From an uncultured Lachnospiraceae bacterium (GTDB taxonomy: Bacteria > Bacillota > Clostridia > Lachnospirales > Lachnospiraceae), in NCBI GenBank assembly GCA_948470335.1, contig CAOKOL010000034.1, forward strand, positions 1 to 40,196: a DNA stretch of 40,196 nucleotides, read 5' to 3'. Position numbers and translations under genes: made by a program. Under the pieces are notes generated by a model. The model was not told the origin of the DNA and ran no database searches. It was given only the letters and a program-made list of their open reading frames with translations. The number at the start of each line of letters is the position of its first letter. Within the stretch, counting starts at the first letter, position 1. Of the stretch, positions 1-6,581 are shown in pieces.

Positions 1-102
1 ATTGTCACATATGTTTTCCTCACAGTCGAGGTACGCACTATCTACCGTTTACGTTGGATCTGGCCGTGTGGCTACGATTATTGAGTAATTAAAGAATGCA
101 GT

Positions 103-140
103 AAAATAGGGCGTTCCCGTTGTGGGTGCGCCCTTATTTC
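103..140 (-). terminator. Intrinsic terminator after the integrase gene
   Basis: Read on the minus strand, just past the integrase stop, the arms ATAAGGGCG and CGCCCTAT enclose a loop and are followed by TTTTAC. This is a short GC stem with a U-run in the right place to end the integrase transcript. The flanking A and T tracts would also allow weak termination on the plus strand. Bases 1-102 hold nothing I can name. Confidence 0.7.
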
Positions 141-153
141 ATGTCTTACGGAA

Positions 154-1206
154 CTATTTTGGTACTATTATTTGATTAAGCTTTTCAGCAACTTCATTAT
201 GTTTGCTGGGGTAAAGGTGTCCGTATGTACTGTTTACCATCTGCACTGTATCGCCTATGCGTTCGGCTATCAGATGGGGCGAGAACCCCATATTAATCAA
301 TAGCGATACATGAGAGTGCCTCATATCATGGATGCGTATAAAAGGGATGCCGGCTTTTTCTGCCCCACGCTTCATATTACCGCGGATAAGGCTCTTAGTA
401 AAGGTGAATACCCTGTCTGACGGTTTTATATCGTATATCTTATGGGTATAGTCTTCTATTTCCTGCATAATGGCTTCTGGCATGGTAATGGTGCGTATGC
501 CGTTATCAGTTTTGGGCGGTGTTACAATATTGCCGCTTGTTTTGTGTTGCAAGGATTTGGTAATATTTATGGTATTATCCTCAAAGTTGAAGTCTTCCAG
601 TGTAAGGGCGAGAAGTTCGCCAAAGCGCATACCGGAATAGAAAAGAAGCTGTAAGGCTGTGTGCGCGCTGATATTCTCTATATGCTGGATAAATTGGTTG
701 TACTGTTCAATCGTCCAAAAGTTCATTGATCGGGTGCGTTTTCCTATGTGTCCAGCTTTATTGCATGGATTTGAGGGTAGACTGTAATATGTGACGGCAT
801 AGTTTAGGATAGTGGTCATCATATTTTGGATGCGGTCAAGGTAAGCATCCGAATATCCCATGTCAATCTGTTCATTCTGCCATGATCTGATGTCCGTGGG
901 TGTGATAGAATTTATTGCTTTATCCTTAAAATATGGCAGTATGCGGTTTTTGAATACGTTCTTTTTGCCGTCAATGCTGTTCTGTCTTAGTCTGTGGCTC
1001 ATATCCTCAATATAGAGGTCATAGAGGGCTTGGAAAGTCATGTCTGGGGTACCTTGTAGCCGCTCCAGGCAGTTCCGCTCCCATTCCTTTGCGTCCCTCT
1101 GCAGCTTGAAGCCGCGTTTCTTTTTCTGCTTTTTGGTTCCGGTGTAATCGGTGTAATAGAATTTGCAGTACCAGGATTTTGTCTTTTCGTCATAGTAAAC
1201 TGGCAT
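154..1206 (-). CDS. Tyrosine-type site-specific integrase
   Basis: A 350-residue phage/ICE-type integrase that cuts and rejoins DNA at attachment sites. The N-terminal ~50 residues form a basic arm-binding region (lysine run at 25-31), residues ~55-145 a SAM-like core-binding domain, and ~160-340 the catalytic domain. Visible catalytic residues are R194 (in SGMRFGELLA), K232, H293-x-x-R296 (HDMRH) and the nucleophile Y328 (STYGHLYP). The usual second histidine is D319 (ERIGDT), a variant I recall in other Firmicute integrases. Length is normal and the gene looks intact. No excisionase, relaxase or other mobile-element gene accompanies it, so it may be a remnant or the edge of an element extending left of the window. 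The ATG at 1206 follows AAAGGA by ten bases, and that site lies in a hairpin. Confidence 0.95.
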   Translation of the reverse strand: MPVYYDEKTKSWYCKFYYTDYTGTKKQKKKRGFKLQRDAKEWERNCLERLQGTPDMTFQALYDLYIEDMSHRLRQNSIDGKKNVFKNRILPYFKDKAINSITPTDIRSWQNEQIDMGYSDAYLDRIQNMMTTILNYAVTYYSLPSNPCNKAGHIGKRTRSMNFWTIEQYNQFIQHIENISAHTALQLLFYSGMRFGELLALTLEDFNFEDNTINITKSLQHKTSGNIVTPPKTDNGIRTITMPEAIMQEIEDYTHKIYDIKPSDRVFTFTKSLIRGNMKRGAEKAGIPFIRIHDMRHSHVSLLINMGFSPHLIAERIGDTVQMVNSTYGHLYPSKHNEVAEKLNQIIVPK

Positions 1207-1213
1207 AAAATAT

Positions 1214-1254
1214 CAGTCCTTTCGTGAAAAATGGGTGCATTTTATAAAGGACTG
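1214..1254 (-). promoter_or_regulatory. Hairpin burying the integrase Shine-Dalgarno
   Basis: Perfect 9-bp inverted repeat CAGTCCTTT / AAAGGACTG. In the integrase mRNA the arm nearest the ATG contains AAAGGA, the only plausible ribosome site, about ten bases before the start codon. Folding would mask it, so integrase translation may be low unless the hairpin is opened. A weak promoter (TTCAGA, 17 bp, TATGAT) lies upstream near 1280-1310 on the minus strand. Confidence 0.6.
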
Positions 1255-1310
1255 TGATATACTGGCTTTGAAAAGGGATGTATATCATAATCCTTTATGG
1301 TATCTATCTG

Positions 1311-1346
1311 AAATGCTCTGGTATTGGCGTACCGGGGCATTTTCAA
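1311..1346 (+). terminator. Terminator-like hairpin upstream of the antitoxin RNA
   Basis: The arms AAATGCTCTGGTA and TACCGGGGCATTT pair over 13 positions with two G-U wobbles around a 6-nt loop, followed by TTTTC. It would insulate the antitoxin RNA promoter at 1354 from plus-strand read-through. No gene obviously ends here on the plus strand, so it may belong to the element that carried the integrase. Confidence 0.45.
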
Positions 1347-1353
1347 ATTATGG

Positions 1354-1382
1354 TTGAAAAATTGGCGCACATGGCATATAAT
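1354..1382 (+). promoter_or_regulatory. Sigma-A promoter for the antitoxin RNA
   Basis: TTGAAA (1354-1359), a 17-bp spacer and a perfect TATAAT (1377-1382), giving a start near 1389. No open reading frame follows before the terminator at 1451-1497, so the product should be a small non-coding RNA. Confidence 0.75.
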
Positions 1383-1388
1383 ATACTT

Positions 1389-1500
1389 AACAAGGGAGCC
1401 GGAAGGTGAGTGTGATTCACCCGACCCGGCGAAATTTCATACTAAGCTAAAGAAATAGCCGTTCCTAAACTTTGTCGAGAGCAGGACGGCTATTTCTTAT
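1389..1500 (+). ncRNA. RatA-like antisense RNA of the type I toxin module
   Basis: Predicted ~110-nt RNA running from the strong promoter at 1354-1382 to the strong hairpin at 1451-1497. It has its own 5' hairpin (GGTGA / TCACC near 1406-1424). It converges on the toxin gene and overlaps the toxin mRNA 3' end, including the last toxin codons. This is the TxpA/RatA arrangement of Bacillus subtilis, where 3' overlap pairing leads to toxin mRNA degradation. The RNA is inferred from promoter, terminator and layout, not from a match to a known sequence. Confidence 0.65.
1451..1500. terminator. Bidirectional terminator shared by toxin and antitoxin RNAs
   Basis: Perfect 12-bp arms AGAAATAGCCGT (1451-1462) and ACGGCTATTTCT (1486-1497), bordered by T-rich sequence on both strands. 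The right arm overlaps the toxin stop codon (1490-1492), so toxin and antitoxin transcripts end across the same hairpin and are complementary there. Convergent type I modules such as txpA/ratA and par/fst use this design. Confidence 0.8.
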
Positions 1501-1573
1501 TTTCCAGATTCAGAATGGCCACAATCAGTAAAGCAACGCTTACGATCAGACTTAATTCCTCATATGTACTCAT
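1490..1573 (-). CDS. Holin-like type I toxin, 27 residues (TxpA family)
   Basis: A 27-codon gene, too short for ordinary gene callers. It starts MSTYEELSLIVSV, continues with a hydrophobic stretch (ALLIVAILNL) and ends ENKK. One transmembrane segment flanked by a short polar head and a charged tail is the hallmark of the putative holin-like / TxpA toxins of Firmicutes, which depolarise or damage the membrane when overproduced. The ATG at 1573 is preceded by AAGGTGG at 8 nt. That site is the 3' arm of a 5-bp hairpin (1584-1597) that could block it. A likely promoter (TTCAAA, 17 bp, TATGAT) lies at 1679-1651. The neighbouring integrase suggests the module stabilises an integrated element. The family call rests on pattern recognition. 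Confidence 0.8.
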   Translation of the reverse strand: MSTYEELSLIVSVALLIVAILNLENKK

Positions 1574-1583
1574 AATAATCACC

Positions 1584-1597
1584 ACCTTCCGTAAGGT
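1584..1597 (-). promoter_or_regulatory. Hairpin sequestering the toxin Shine-Dalgarno
   Basis: In the toxin mRNA, ACCTT-ACGG-AAGGT forms a 5-bp stem whose 3' arm is part of the AAGGTGG ribosome site. Sequestered ribosome sites are a known safety feature of txpA/fst-type toxin mRNAs. Confidence 0.5.
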
Positions 1598-1650
1598 CTC
1601 GGATTGGGTGAGAACACGTCCCCCAGCTCCCCTGGTAAGCATATTATGTT

Positions 1651-1679
1651 ATCATAGTGCAGCAGTTCCCCGATTTGAA
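1651..1679 (-). promoter_or_regulatory. Candidate toxin promoter
   Basis: On the minus strand TTCAAA (1679-1674), 17 bp, TATGAT (1656-1651) gives a start near 1643, about 70 nt before the toxin ATG. The -35 is weaker than that of the antitoxin promoter, as expected when antitoxin must be in excess. It overlaps the first of three palindromes (1671-1683). Confidence 0.5.
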
Positions 1680-1723
1680 ATCGGAAAATAGGTCACATTT
1701 CAAATGTGAGCGCAAAATTGCGC
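1671..1723. repeat. Three consecutive short palindromes
   Basis: Within 53 bp lie CGATTT-G-AAATCG (1671-1683), TCACATTT-C-AAATGTGA (1693-1709) and GCGCAA-AA-TTGCGC (1710-1723), all perfect. The first two share an ATTT-N-AAAT core and are centred about 24 bp apart, close to two helical turns, as operator half-sites often are. They lie over and upstream of the toxin promoter and downstream of the YafY-type regulator gene. No regulator is assigned. The rest of 1724-1849 shows nothing I can name. Confidence 0.45.
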
Positions 1724-1849
1724 CGGGTGATAATTTTCTCGTTTGAAATGCAGAAAGTACTGTGTGGCACTGTATATGAGGCCATACACCTGCCTTACTT
1801 ACCGTTAACATGTTTCCACGGAAATTCCCGCGGAAAACCAACCGCGTTT

Positions 1850-2800
1850 TTATTTTGCCCCCGGTTTCTCGTTATCGTATATCGCTGCCATATGCTGTAT
1901 TTTGCGCTTTATCTCCGCGCGGATATGCAGTGGTTCAAGACATTCACATTGATCTCCAAAGCCAAGAAGAATATCATAGTGATAGTCGTTTTCAATAAAT
2001 GGAAAATTTACAATGTAATATTCATCATCATCCGGTATAAAGTGGTCATAAGTACAATATTCAAGTACCCTGTCCAGAACAGATTTATGAACGCGGATTT
2101 TGATTTCTATTTGCATTGTTTTGACTATCTCCTCAAAATCCAGAATCGGTTTTTGAAAATTCCGCGGAATAAACGTTTCCTGCTTTATTTTCAGCGCTGC
2201 TATACGGGACAGTCTAAATAGGCGATAATCATTTCTGATATAACAATAACCTTGAAAATACCAGTGCATGCCTTTCAATACCAACTGATACGGCTCAACC
2301 GTCCGTACGGTCTTATTTCCATGGTGAGACGTATATTCAAAGAATAGTAGCTTATGATCCTGCAAAGCGGTTTTTATAATTTTTAAATATGATTGTATCG
2401 TTCGATTGCCTATCCATGGACTTAAATCTATACAGATTTGATTTGTCGTTATTTCAATGTCTTTCGCTTTTTCGGCAGGGATAAAACTTTTAACTTTTTC
2501 AAAGGCATTTACCAGTTCATCACCTCGTATCACATTTGCGAGACTGGAAAGCCCCATCAGGATTGCGGAAAGATCAGCCGTCGAAAAAACCTTTTTATCA
2601 AGTTTGTATTCCGGCATAATTTCAAAGCCGCCGCCGACTCCTGATATTGAACGGATAGGGATACCTGCCATATTGATTGCTTCAATATCACGGTAAATTG
2701 TGCGAGGCGAAACTTCAAACGTATCCGCTAACGCCTGCGCGCCTATACGCTTTTTATCCAGGAGTATCATAATAATGCTGACAAGCCTGTCAACTTTCAT
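1850..2800 (-). CDS. YafY-family transcriptional regulator (HTH_11 + WYL)
   Basis: A 316-residue DNA-binding regulator. Residues 1-55 form an HTH_11 winged helix (MKVDRLVSIIMILL, then SPRTIYRDIEAI as recognition helix). Residues ~140-215 form a WYL ligand-sensing domain (MHWYFQGYC, then RLFRLSRI), and the rest is the C-terminal WCX extension. WYL domains are thought to sense nucleotides or other small ligands. The gene is divergent from a DJ-1/PfpI gene starting 125 bp away, so it probably controls that gene, itself, or both. It has a perfect consensus promoter at 2864-2836. Length is typical and no defect is visible. Confidence 0.93.
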   Translation of the reverse strand: MKVDRLVSIIMILLDKKRIGAQALADTFEVSPRTIYRDIEAINMAGIPIRSISGVGGGFEIMPEYKLDKKVFSTADLSAILMGLSSLANVIRGDELVNAFEKVKSFIPAEKAKDIEITTNQICIDLSPWIGNRTIQSYLKIIKTALQDHKLLFFEYTSHHGNKTVRTVEPYQLVLKGMHWYFQGYCYIRNDYRLFRLSRIAALKIKQETFIPRNFQKPILDFEEIVKTMQIEIKIRVHKSVLDRVLEYCTYDHFIPDDDEYYIVNFPFIENDYHYDILLGFGDQCECLEPLHIRAEIKRKIQHMAAIYDNEKPGAK

Positions 2801-2835
2801 TTGGTAACCGCCTTTCCATGATCTTTTACGGTAAA

Positions 2836-2864
2836 ATTATAGATTGCTGCCATGCTGTTGTCAA
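2836..2864 (-). promoter_or_regulatory. Perfect consensus sigma-A promoter of the WYL regulator
   Basis: On the minus strand TTGACA (2864-2859), a 17-bp spacer and TATAAT (2841-2836) match the sigma-A consensus at all twelve positions. The -35 overlaps a small palindrome GTTG-T-CAAC (2857-2865). A full-consensus promoter usually implies repression. The likely start is near 2829, leaving a ~28-nt leader before the ATG at 2800. Confidence 0.8.
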
Positions 2865-2924
2865 CAATTGAATGGTATGATAGGGATATAAGCAAACCAA
2901 ACATGAAAGAAAATGGAGGAGACT

Positions 2925-3557
2925 ATGTTCACAGTTTATGTATACGTTTTGGAAACTTTGGCTGACTGGGAGCTGGGGTATGTTACGGCGGAATTAAATT
3001 CCGGACGTTTTTTCAAAAAGGGCGCGCCGGGTGTATCAGTCAAAACAGTCGGTATTTCAAAGAGGCCGGTCAAATCAATGGGCGGGTTGACCATCATTCC
3101 GGATTGTGTCATTGACGATATCACAGTGAACGAGAAAAGCGTACTGCTGTTGCCGGGGGCTAATACCTGGGATAGTCCTGAGCATAGTATCATAATTGAG
3201 AAAGCAGGTGAATTTCTTTCCGCGGGTGCCATGGTATGTGCCATCTGTGGCGCGACTGCCGCGCTGGCAAACGCGGGCCTGTTGGATCAGAGGCCGCATA
3301 CCAGTAACGGAGCAGGTTATCTTGAAATGGTTTCGCCCTGCTACAGAGGGCAGAACTTCTATGTTGACGAGCCATCCGTTGCGGAACGCAACCTGATTAC
3401 CGCAAGTTCTACGGGGGCTCTACTGTGGGCAAAGCAGATTATTGAACGATTGAACATCTTTCAGCCGGATACACTGGATGCGTGGTATGCATATTTCAGT
3501 ACAGGTGAAGCGCAACATTTTTTTGCTCTTATGCAATCTTTGTCAGCAGAAAAATAA
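2925..3557 (+). CDS. DJ-1/PfpI family protein
   Basis: A 210-residue member of the class I glutamine-amidotransferase-like (DJ-1/ThiJ/PfpI) family. E16 in LADWELG corresponds to the conserved acidic residue near the active-site cysteine. The cysteine lies in the nucleophile elbow VCAICGATAALA, about residue 108. Family members include deglycases, chaperones, hydratases and isonitrile hydratases; the substrate here cannot be told. I chose the ATG at 2925 because GGAGGA lies four bases before it; the upstream in-frame ATG at 2913 would overlap that site. The gene is divergent from the WYL regulator, an arrangement common for stress- or metabolite-induced pairs. Confidence 0.9.
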   Translation: MFTVYVYVLETLADWELGYVTAELNSGRFFKKGAPGVSVKTVGISKRPVKSMGGLTIIPDCVIDDITVNEKSVLLLPGANTWDSPEHSIIIEKAGEFLSAGAMVCAICGATAALANAGLLDQRPHTSNGAGYLEMVSPCYRGQNFYVDEPSVAERNLITASSTGALLWAKQIIERLNIFQPDTLDAWYAYFSTGEAQHFFALMQSLSAEK

Positions 3558-3731
3558 TTATCACCGGCCTGGCAGGATAATGAAAAAACCGTTGTTCCGG
3601 CGGCCGGTATCTATGGGTCCAAAGTCAATGTCAGCATGGAAGAAAATCAAGATTTTGGTTATGGACTCCGCAGGGAATTCTGGCACAGGGGAATTGTGAC
3701 TGAAGCGGGGAAATCAGTCGCGGAACAGGAT
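3558..3731 (+). pseudogene. GNAT acetyltransferase remnant
   Basis: In the frame right after the DJ-1 stop, the translation reads VPAAGIYGSKVNVS, then DFGYGLRREFWHRG, then VTEAGKSVAEQ. That matches the core of RimJ/RimL-type GNAT acetyltransferases, where GYxLRxEFWxxGxxTEA forms part of the acetyl-CoA site. Neither the N-terminal strands nor the C-terminal half can be found, and the frame becomes unrelated past about 3731. It is best read as a decayed internal fragment. The rest of the gap to 3874 shows only a possible TAAAAT -10 near 3788. Confidence 0.5.
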
Positions 3732-3874
3732 CAAACCCAGGCTGCCGTATTTTGTATTTTGGGGTGGCCAGTGGGATTAGAACATGGTAAAATGAAAGAT
3801 ACAAACAGGGGCTGTCAGAATGATGCTTGTATAAACCTGAGGAAGCAAACAGGGGCGAGGAATAGGAGAAGGGT

Positions 3875-4543
3875 ATGAGAAAAGAAGCGACATTGGAACA
3901 GTGGGGAGCATTGTATGAAATCGGCACAAAAATAAAAGAGCTGCATCCGTGGGAGGAATTTGGCGATCTGGATCTGATTGGAATTGGGTATGGCGGGGAA
4001 GAACCGGTATTTTTCAATATTATAGGAAGCGGCGGGAGTTGTTATGGTATAACGGTTTATGAAGGTTATGAAGCGCTGAACGGCTTTATGCTGTTGGCCA
4101 CTCATGAAACAATGAATGTGTCTGCGGAATATGCGATGGCTCAAGTGAGAAATCTGACCTGCTACTGGGGAAGCCGCAATGAGCTGACGGATAAGCAGAG
4201 GAAAATCATTAAGGATCTGGGCTACAAATATCGGGGGAAAAATCAGTGGCTGTATTTTGTGTCATTTGAGCCGGGGTATTGGCAATATAATATGGATGAG
4301 GATGAAGTGCTGCGCATGTGCGGATATCTGCAGGATTTGGAGCTGGCGCTGTGTTGCTGTCAGAAAAACGGCCCGGAGGTGGATTTTGAAAAGGGAAATA
4401 TGCTTTTTCTTGAATTTTCAAAGGACCGGACAACCTGGAGCATGAAAGAAGCGCCGCTGCCGTTTCTGTCCTATCAAATCAACGCGCTGGCTATAACGGA
4501 TGATAATCTGGTGGTTGCGCTGAAAGAAGCACCCAGAGGGTAA
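3875..4543 (+). CDS. Hypothetical protein, N-terminal part of a stop-split gene
   Basis: A 222-residue soluble protein of unknown function. It resembles the N-terminal region (named DUF7309, I believe) of two-domain Firmicute proteins that carry a DUF6930-type C-terminus; this label is from memory and tentative. It is rich in Trp, Tyr and Gly, with no signal peptide or membrane segment. Reading through the TAA at 4541-4543 continues directly, in the same frame, into the DUF6930-like segment at 4547-4885. The two together would make one ~336-residue protein. The start ATG follows GGAGAAGGGT. Either the gene is inactivated by one nonsense change, or it is now two polypeptides. Confidence 0.7.
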   Translation: MRKEATLEQWGALYEIGTKIKELHPWEEFGDLDLIGIGYGGEEPVFFNIIGSGGSCYGITVYEGYEALNGFMLLATHETMNVSAEYAMAQVRNLTCYWGSRNELTDKQRKIIKDLGYKYRGKNQWLYFVSFEPGYWQYNMDEDEVLRMCGYLQDLELALCCCQKNGPEVDFEKGNMLFLEFSKDRTTWSMKEAPLPFLSYQINALAITDDNLVVALKEAPRG

Positions 4544-4546
4544 GGG

Positions 4547-4885
4547 GTGCTGGAGGCTGACGTTTTGGTGATGGGTATAACAGTCCGGGACCGGCAGTAT
4601 GATCGTCCGGCTAATCCCGTTATGTCTTTGCTGGGCGATGAGAAAACGGGCATGGTTATCGGTTATAGGATGTCCGAACCAGAGGAAGACCCGATGCTGA
4701 ACCTGGCGGAAATGGTGATAGAGTATATTTTTCGGTATGGCGCTCCGAAAGAAATCCGGGTTTCCAATGTGCTTGTGGAAGCGGTGCTGGACCAGATCTG
4801 TGAAGTGTGCGGGATTCGGCTGAAGCGTATGAAGCATTTACCCGGACTGGATGAATTTGTGCGTGGCATGGATGATTTCATGTAA
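4547..4885 (+). CDS. DUF6930-like C-terminal segment after an in-frame stop
   Basis: 112 codons from a GTG at 4547, one codon past the stop of the preceding ORF and in its frame. The translation has the DUF6930 look: a strand reporting on catalogue data (KTGMVIGYRM), EEDPMLNLAEMVIEY, then GAPKEIRVSN and a final LPGLDEFVRG. No function is known to me. There is no separate Shine-Dalgarno beyond the GAGGGTAAGGGG overlapping the stop, so translation would need re-initiation or read-through. I regard it as the displaced C-terminal half of the 3875 gene. Confidence 0.55.
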   Translation: MLEADVLVMGITVRDRQYDRPANPVMSLLGDEKTGMVIGYRMSEPEEDPMLNLAEMVIEYIFRYGAPKEIRVSNVLVEAVLDQICEVCGIRLKRMKHLPGLDEFVRGMDDFM

Positions 4886-4947
4886 AAGAACAAAAATAAA
4901 AACATAGAGGGCTGTCGTGTTTCCGTATAACGGAGTAAAGGACAACT

Positions 4948-6321
4948 ATGCAAAAAATTGACTTTGACAATGACCCGATCACAAAAAATATCATCCGGAC
5001 AGCACTGCCGATGCTGGTAGCGCAGGTAATCAGTCTTTTGTACAGCATTGTGGACCGGATTTATATAGGAAGAATCGAAGGACACGGCCCTCAGGCCCTT
5101 GGCGCGATCGGTCTGTGTTTCCCTATTGTCATATTAATCGGCGGTTTTACCAATATGTTCGGCCTGGGAGGCGCTCCGTTATTTTCCATTCAGCTTGGAA
5201 AAAATAACAGGAAAAAGGCCGGCGATGTGCTGAATACGGCGTTTCGGCTTGAGGTGGTCACAGGCGCTGTTTTAATGATTGTCTGCGAACTGTTCGCGTC
5301 GCGGTTTCTGGCGGTGTTCGGCGCGACCGCGGAGGAGCTTTCTTTTTCTGTTCCTTACATAAGAATCTATCTGATCGGAACCATATTCCTGATGGTTTCT
5401 ACCGGTATGAATCCGTATATCAATGCCCAGGGATATGCCATGGTCGGCATGAAATCCGTATTAGTCGGAGCTGTCGCGAATTTGATACTGGACCCGATTT
5501 TTATTTTTACACTGGGATTAGGGGTAAATGGAGCGGCTATCGCGACGGTCCTTTCGCAGCTTTTCTCAATGTTGTTCGTGATGAAGTTTTTGCTGAGCGC
5601 CGGGAATGAGTTTACGCTTTCGTTTTCGCAGTTTTTTTCATTTCCCTATGCAAAGGAAATTGTCGGTCTTGGCCTGTCGCCTTTCGTTATGCAGTGTACG
5701 AACGCTCTGGTATCCGTGGCCTGCAACAGTGTGCTGATGAAGACCGGCGGAACGCTTTATGTGTCCGTGATGACCATTATTTCTTCGGTCAGACAGATTC
5801 TTGATACGCCGATTATGGCGGTAACGGAAGGAGCGTCGCCTACTATTTCCTATAATTACGGCGCCGGGAGACCTCAAAAGGCGCGGAAAGCAATCGCCTT
5901 AATGGCGGTAACGGCGATTGTGTATACCTGTTTTATGTGGCTGGTGATCGAGTGGTTTCCGCTGCTGTTTATCAGAATTTTCAGTGACGACCCTGTTTTG
6001 CAGCAGATGGCCCTCCATCCCCTTCACCTGTATTTTTTTGCTTTTGCCTTTCAGGCTTTTCAGTATTCCGGGCAGACTACCTTTAAGGCACTGAATAAAA
6101 AGAGGCAGGCGATCTTTTTCAGTTTATTCCGGAAGGTAATTATGGTTGTGCCGCTGACCTATCTGCTGCCATATGCGTTCCATATGGGGACGGACGGCGT
6201 GTTTATTGCGGAGCCGATTTCAAATGTAATCGGCGGACTGGCGTGTTTTATCACGATGGCTGTGACGGTGTTTCCGGAGATAAAACAGATGGAAAAAAGT
6301 AAGAAAAAGAAAACGGAATAA
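4948..6321 (+). CDS. MATE family efflux transporter
   Basis: A 457-residue multidrug and toxic compound extrusion protein that exports organic cations, drugs or metabolites in exchange for Na+ or H+. The sequence shows about twelve hydrophobic segments in two related halves. Family marks are DPITKNIIRTALPMLV at the N-terminus, DRIYIGR in helix 1-2, and GASPTISYNYGAGR at the start of the second half. It ends with a basic cytoplasmic tail (KSKKKKTE). AAAGGA lies eight bases before the ATG. It is the last plus-strand gene before a strong terminator. The substrate cannot be inferred from the neighbours. Confidence 0.95.
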   Translation: MQKIDFDNDPITKNIIRTALPMLVAQVISLLYSIVDRIYIGRIEGHGPQALGAIGLCFPIVILIGGFTNMFGLGGAPLFSIQLGKNNRKKAGDVLNTAFRLEVVTGAVLMIVCELFASRFLAVFGATAEELSFSVPYIRIYLIGTIFLMVSTGMNPYINAQGYAMVGMKSVLVGAVANLILDPIFIFTLGLGVNGAAIATVLSQLFSMLFVMKFLLSAGNEFTLSFSQFFSFPYAKEIVGLGLSPFVMQCTNALVSVACNSVLMKTGGTLYVSVMTIISSVRQILDTPIMAVTEGASPTISYNYGAGRPQKARKAIALMAVTAIVYTCFMWLVIEWFPLLFIRIFSDDPVLQQMALHPLHLYFFAFAFQAFQYSGQTTFKALNKKRQAIFFSLFRKVIMVVPLTYLLPYAFHMGTDGVFIAEPISNVIGGLACFITMAVTVFPEIKQMEKSKKKKTE

Positions 6322-6412
6322 TGTATCATACCGGATTTCTGAAAAGGAACCGGTGGATAGCGGATATCGGGATGTTGTTAAAAAATCAGAAAGAAATATG
6401 CAAGATAACAAA

Positions 6413-6470
6413 ATAAGAGATGTTTCACTCAGAAAACCTCAAGGAAACATCTCTTATCTATCGTTTTATT
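6413..6470. terminator. Bidirectional terminator between convergent units
   Basis: Perfect 14-bp arms ATAAGAGATGTTTC (6413-6426) and GAAACATCTCTTAT (6444-6457) with a 17-nt loop. T-rich tracts follow on the plus strand (CGTTTTATTT) and on the minus strand (TTTTGTT). It separates the MATE gene from the convergent GGGtGRT gene. The rest of 6322-6581 contains no gene I can support. Confidence 0.9.
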
Positions 6471-6581
6471 TGTGAGCTACGTAAATGTGCTACGTGTGCG
6501 CTGCTTGTGTGCTATATATTGATTTTCACACCATTTCCGCACAATTCAGAACTTCTGAAACTCTTATAAAATAGACATTTC

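Noticed and set aside
1..102. tRNA or attachment site at the left edge next to the integrase
   Set aside because: No cloverleaf or tRNA 3' end is visible, and no matching direct repeat was seen on the other side of the integrase.
1644..2221. Small open frames around the toxin promoter and the WYL gene 3' end
   Set aside because: No ribosome sites, and the translations are shadows or low-complexity; only the 27-codon toxin has gene-like features.
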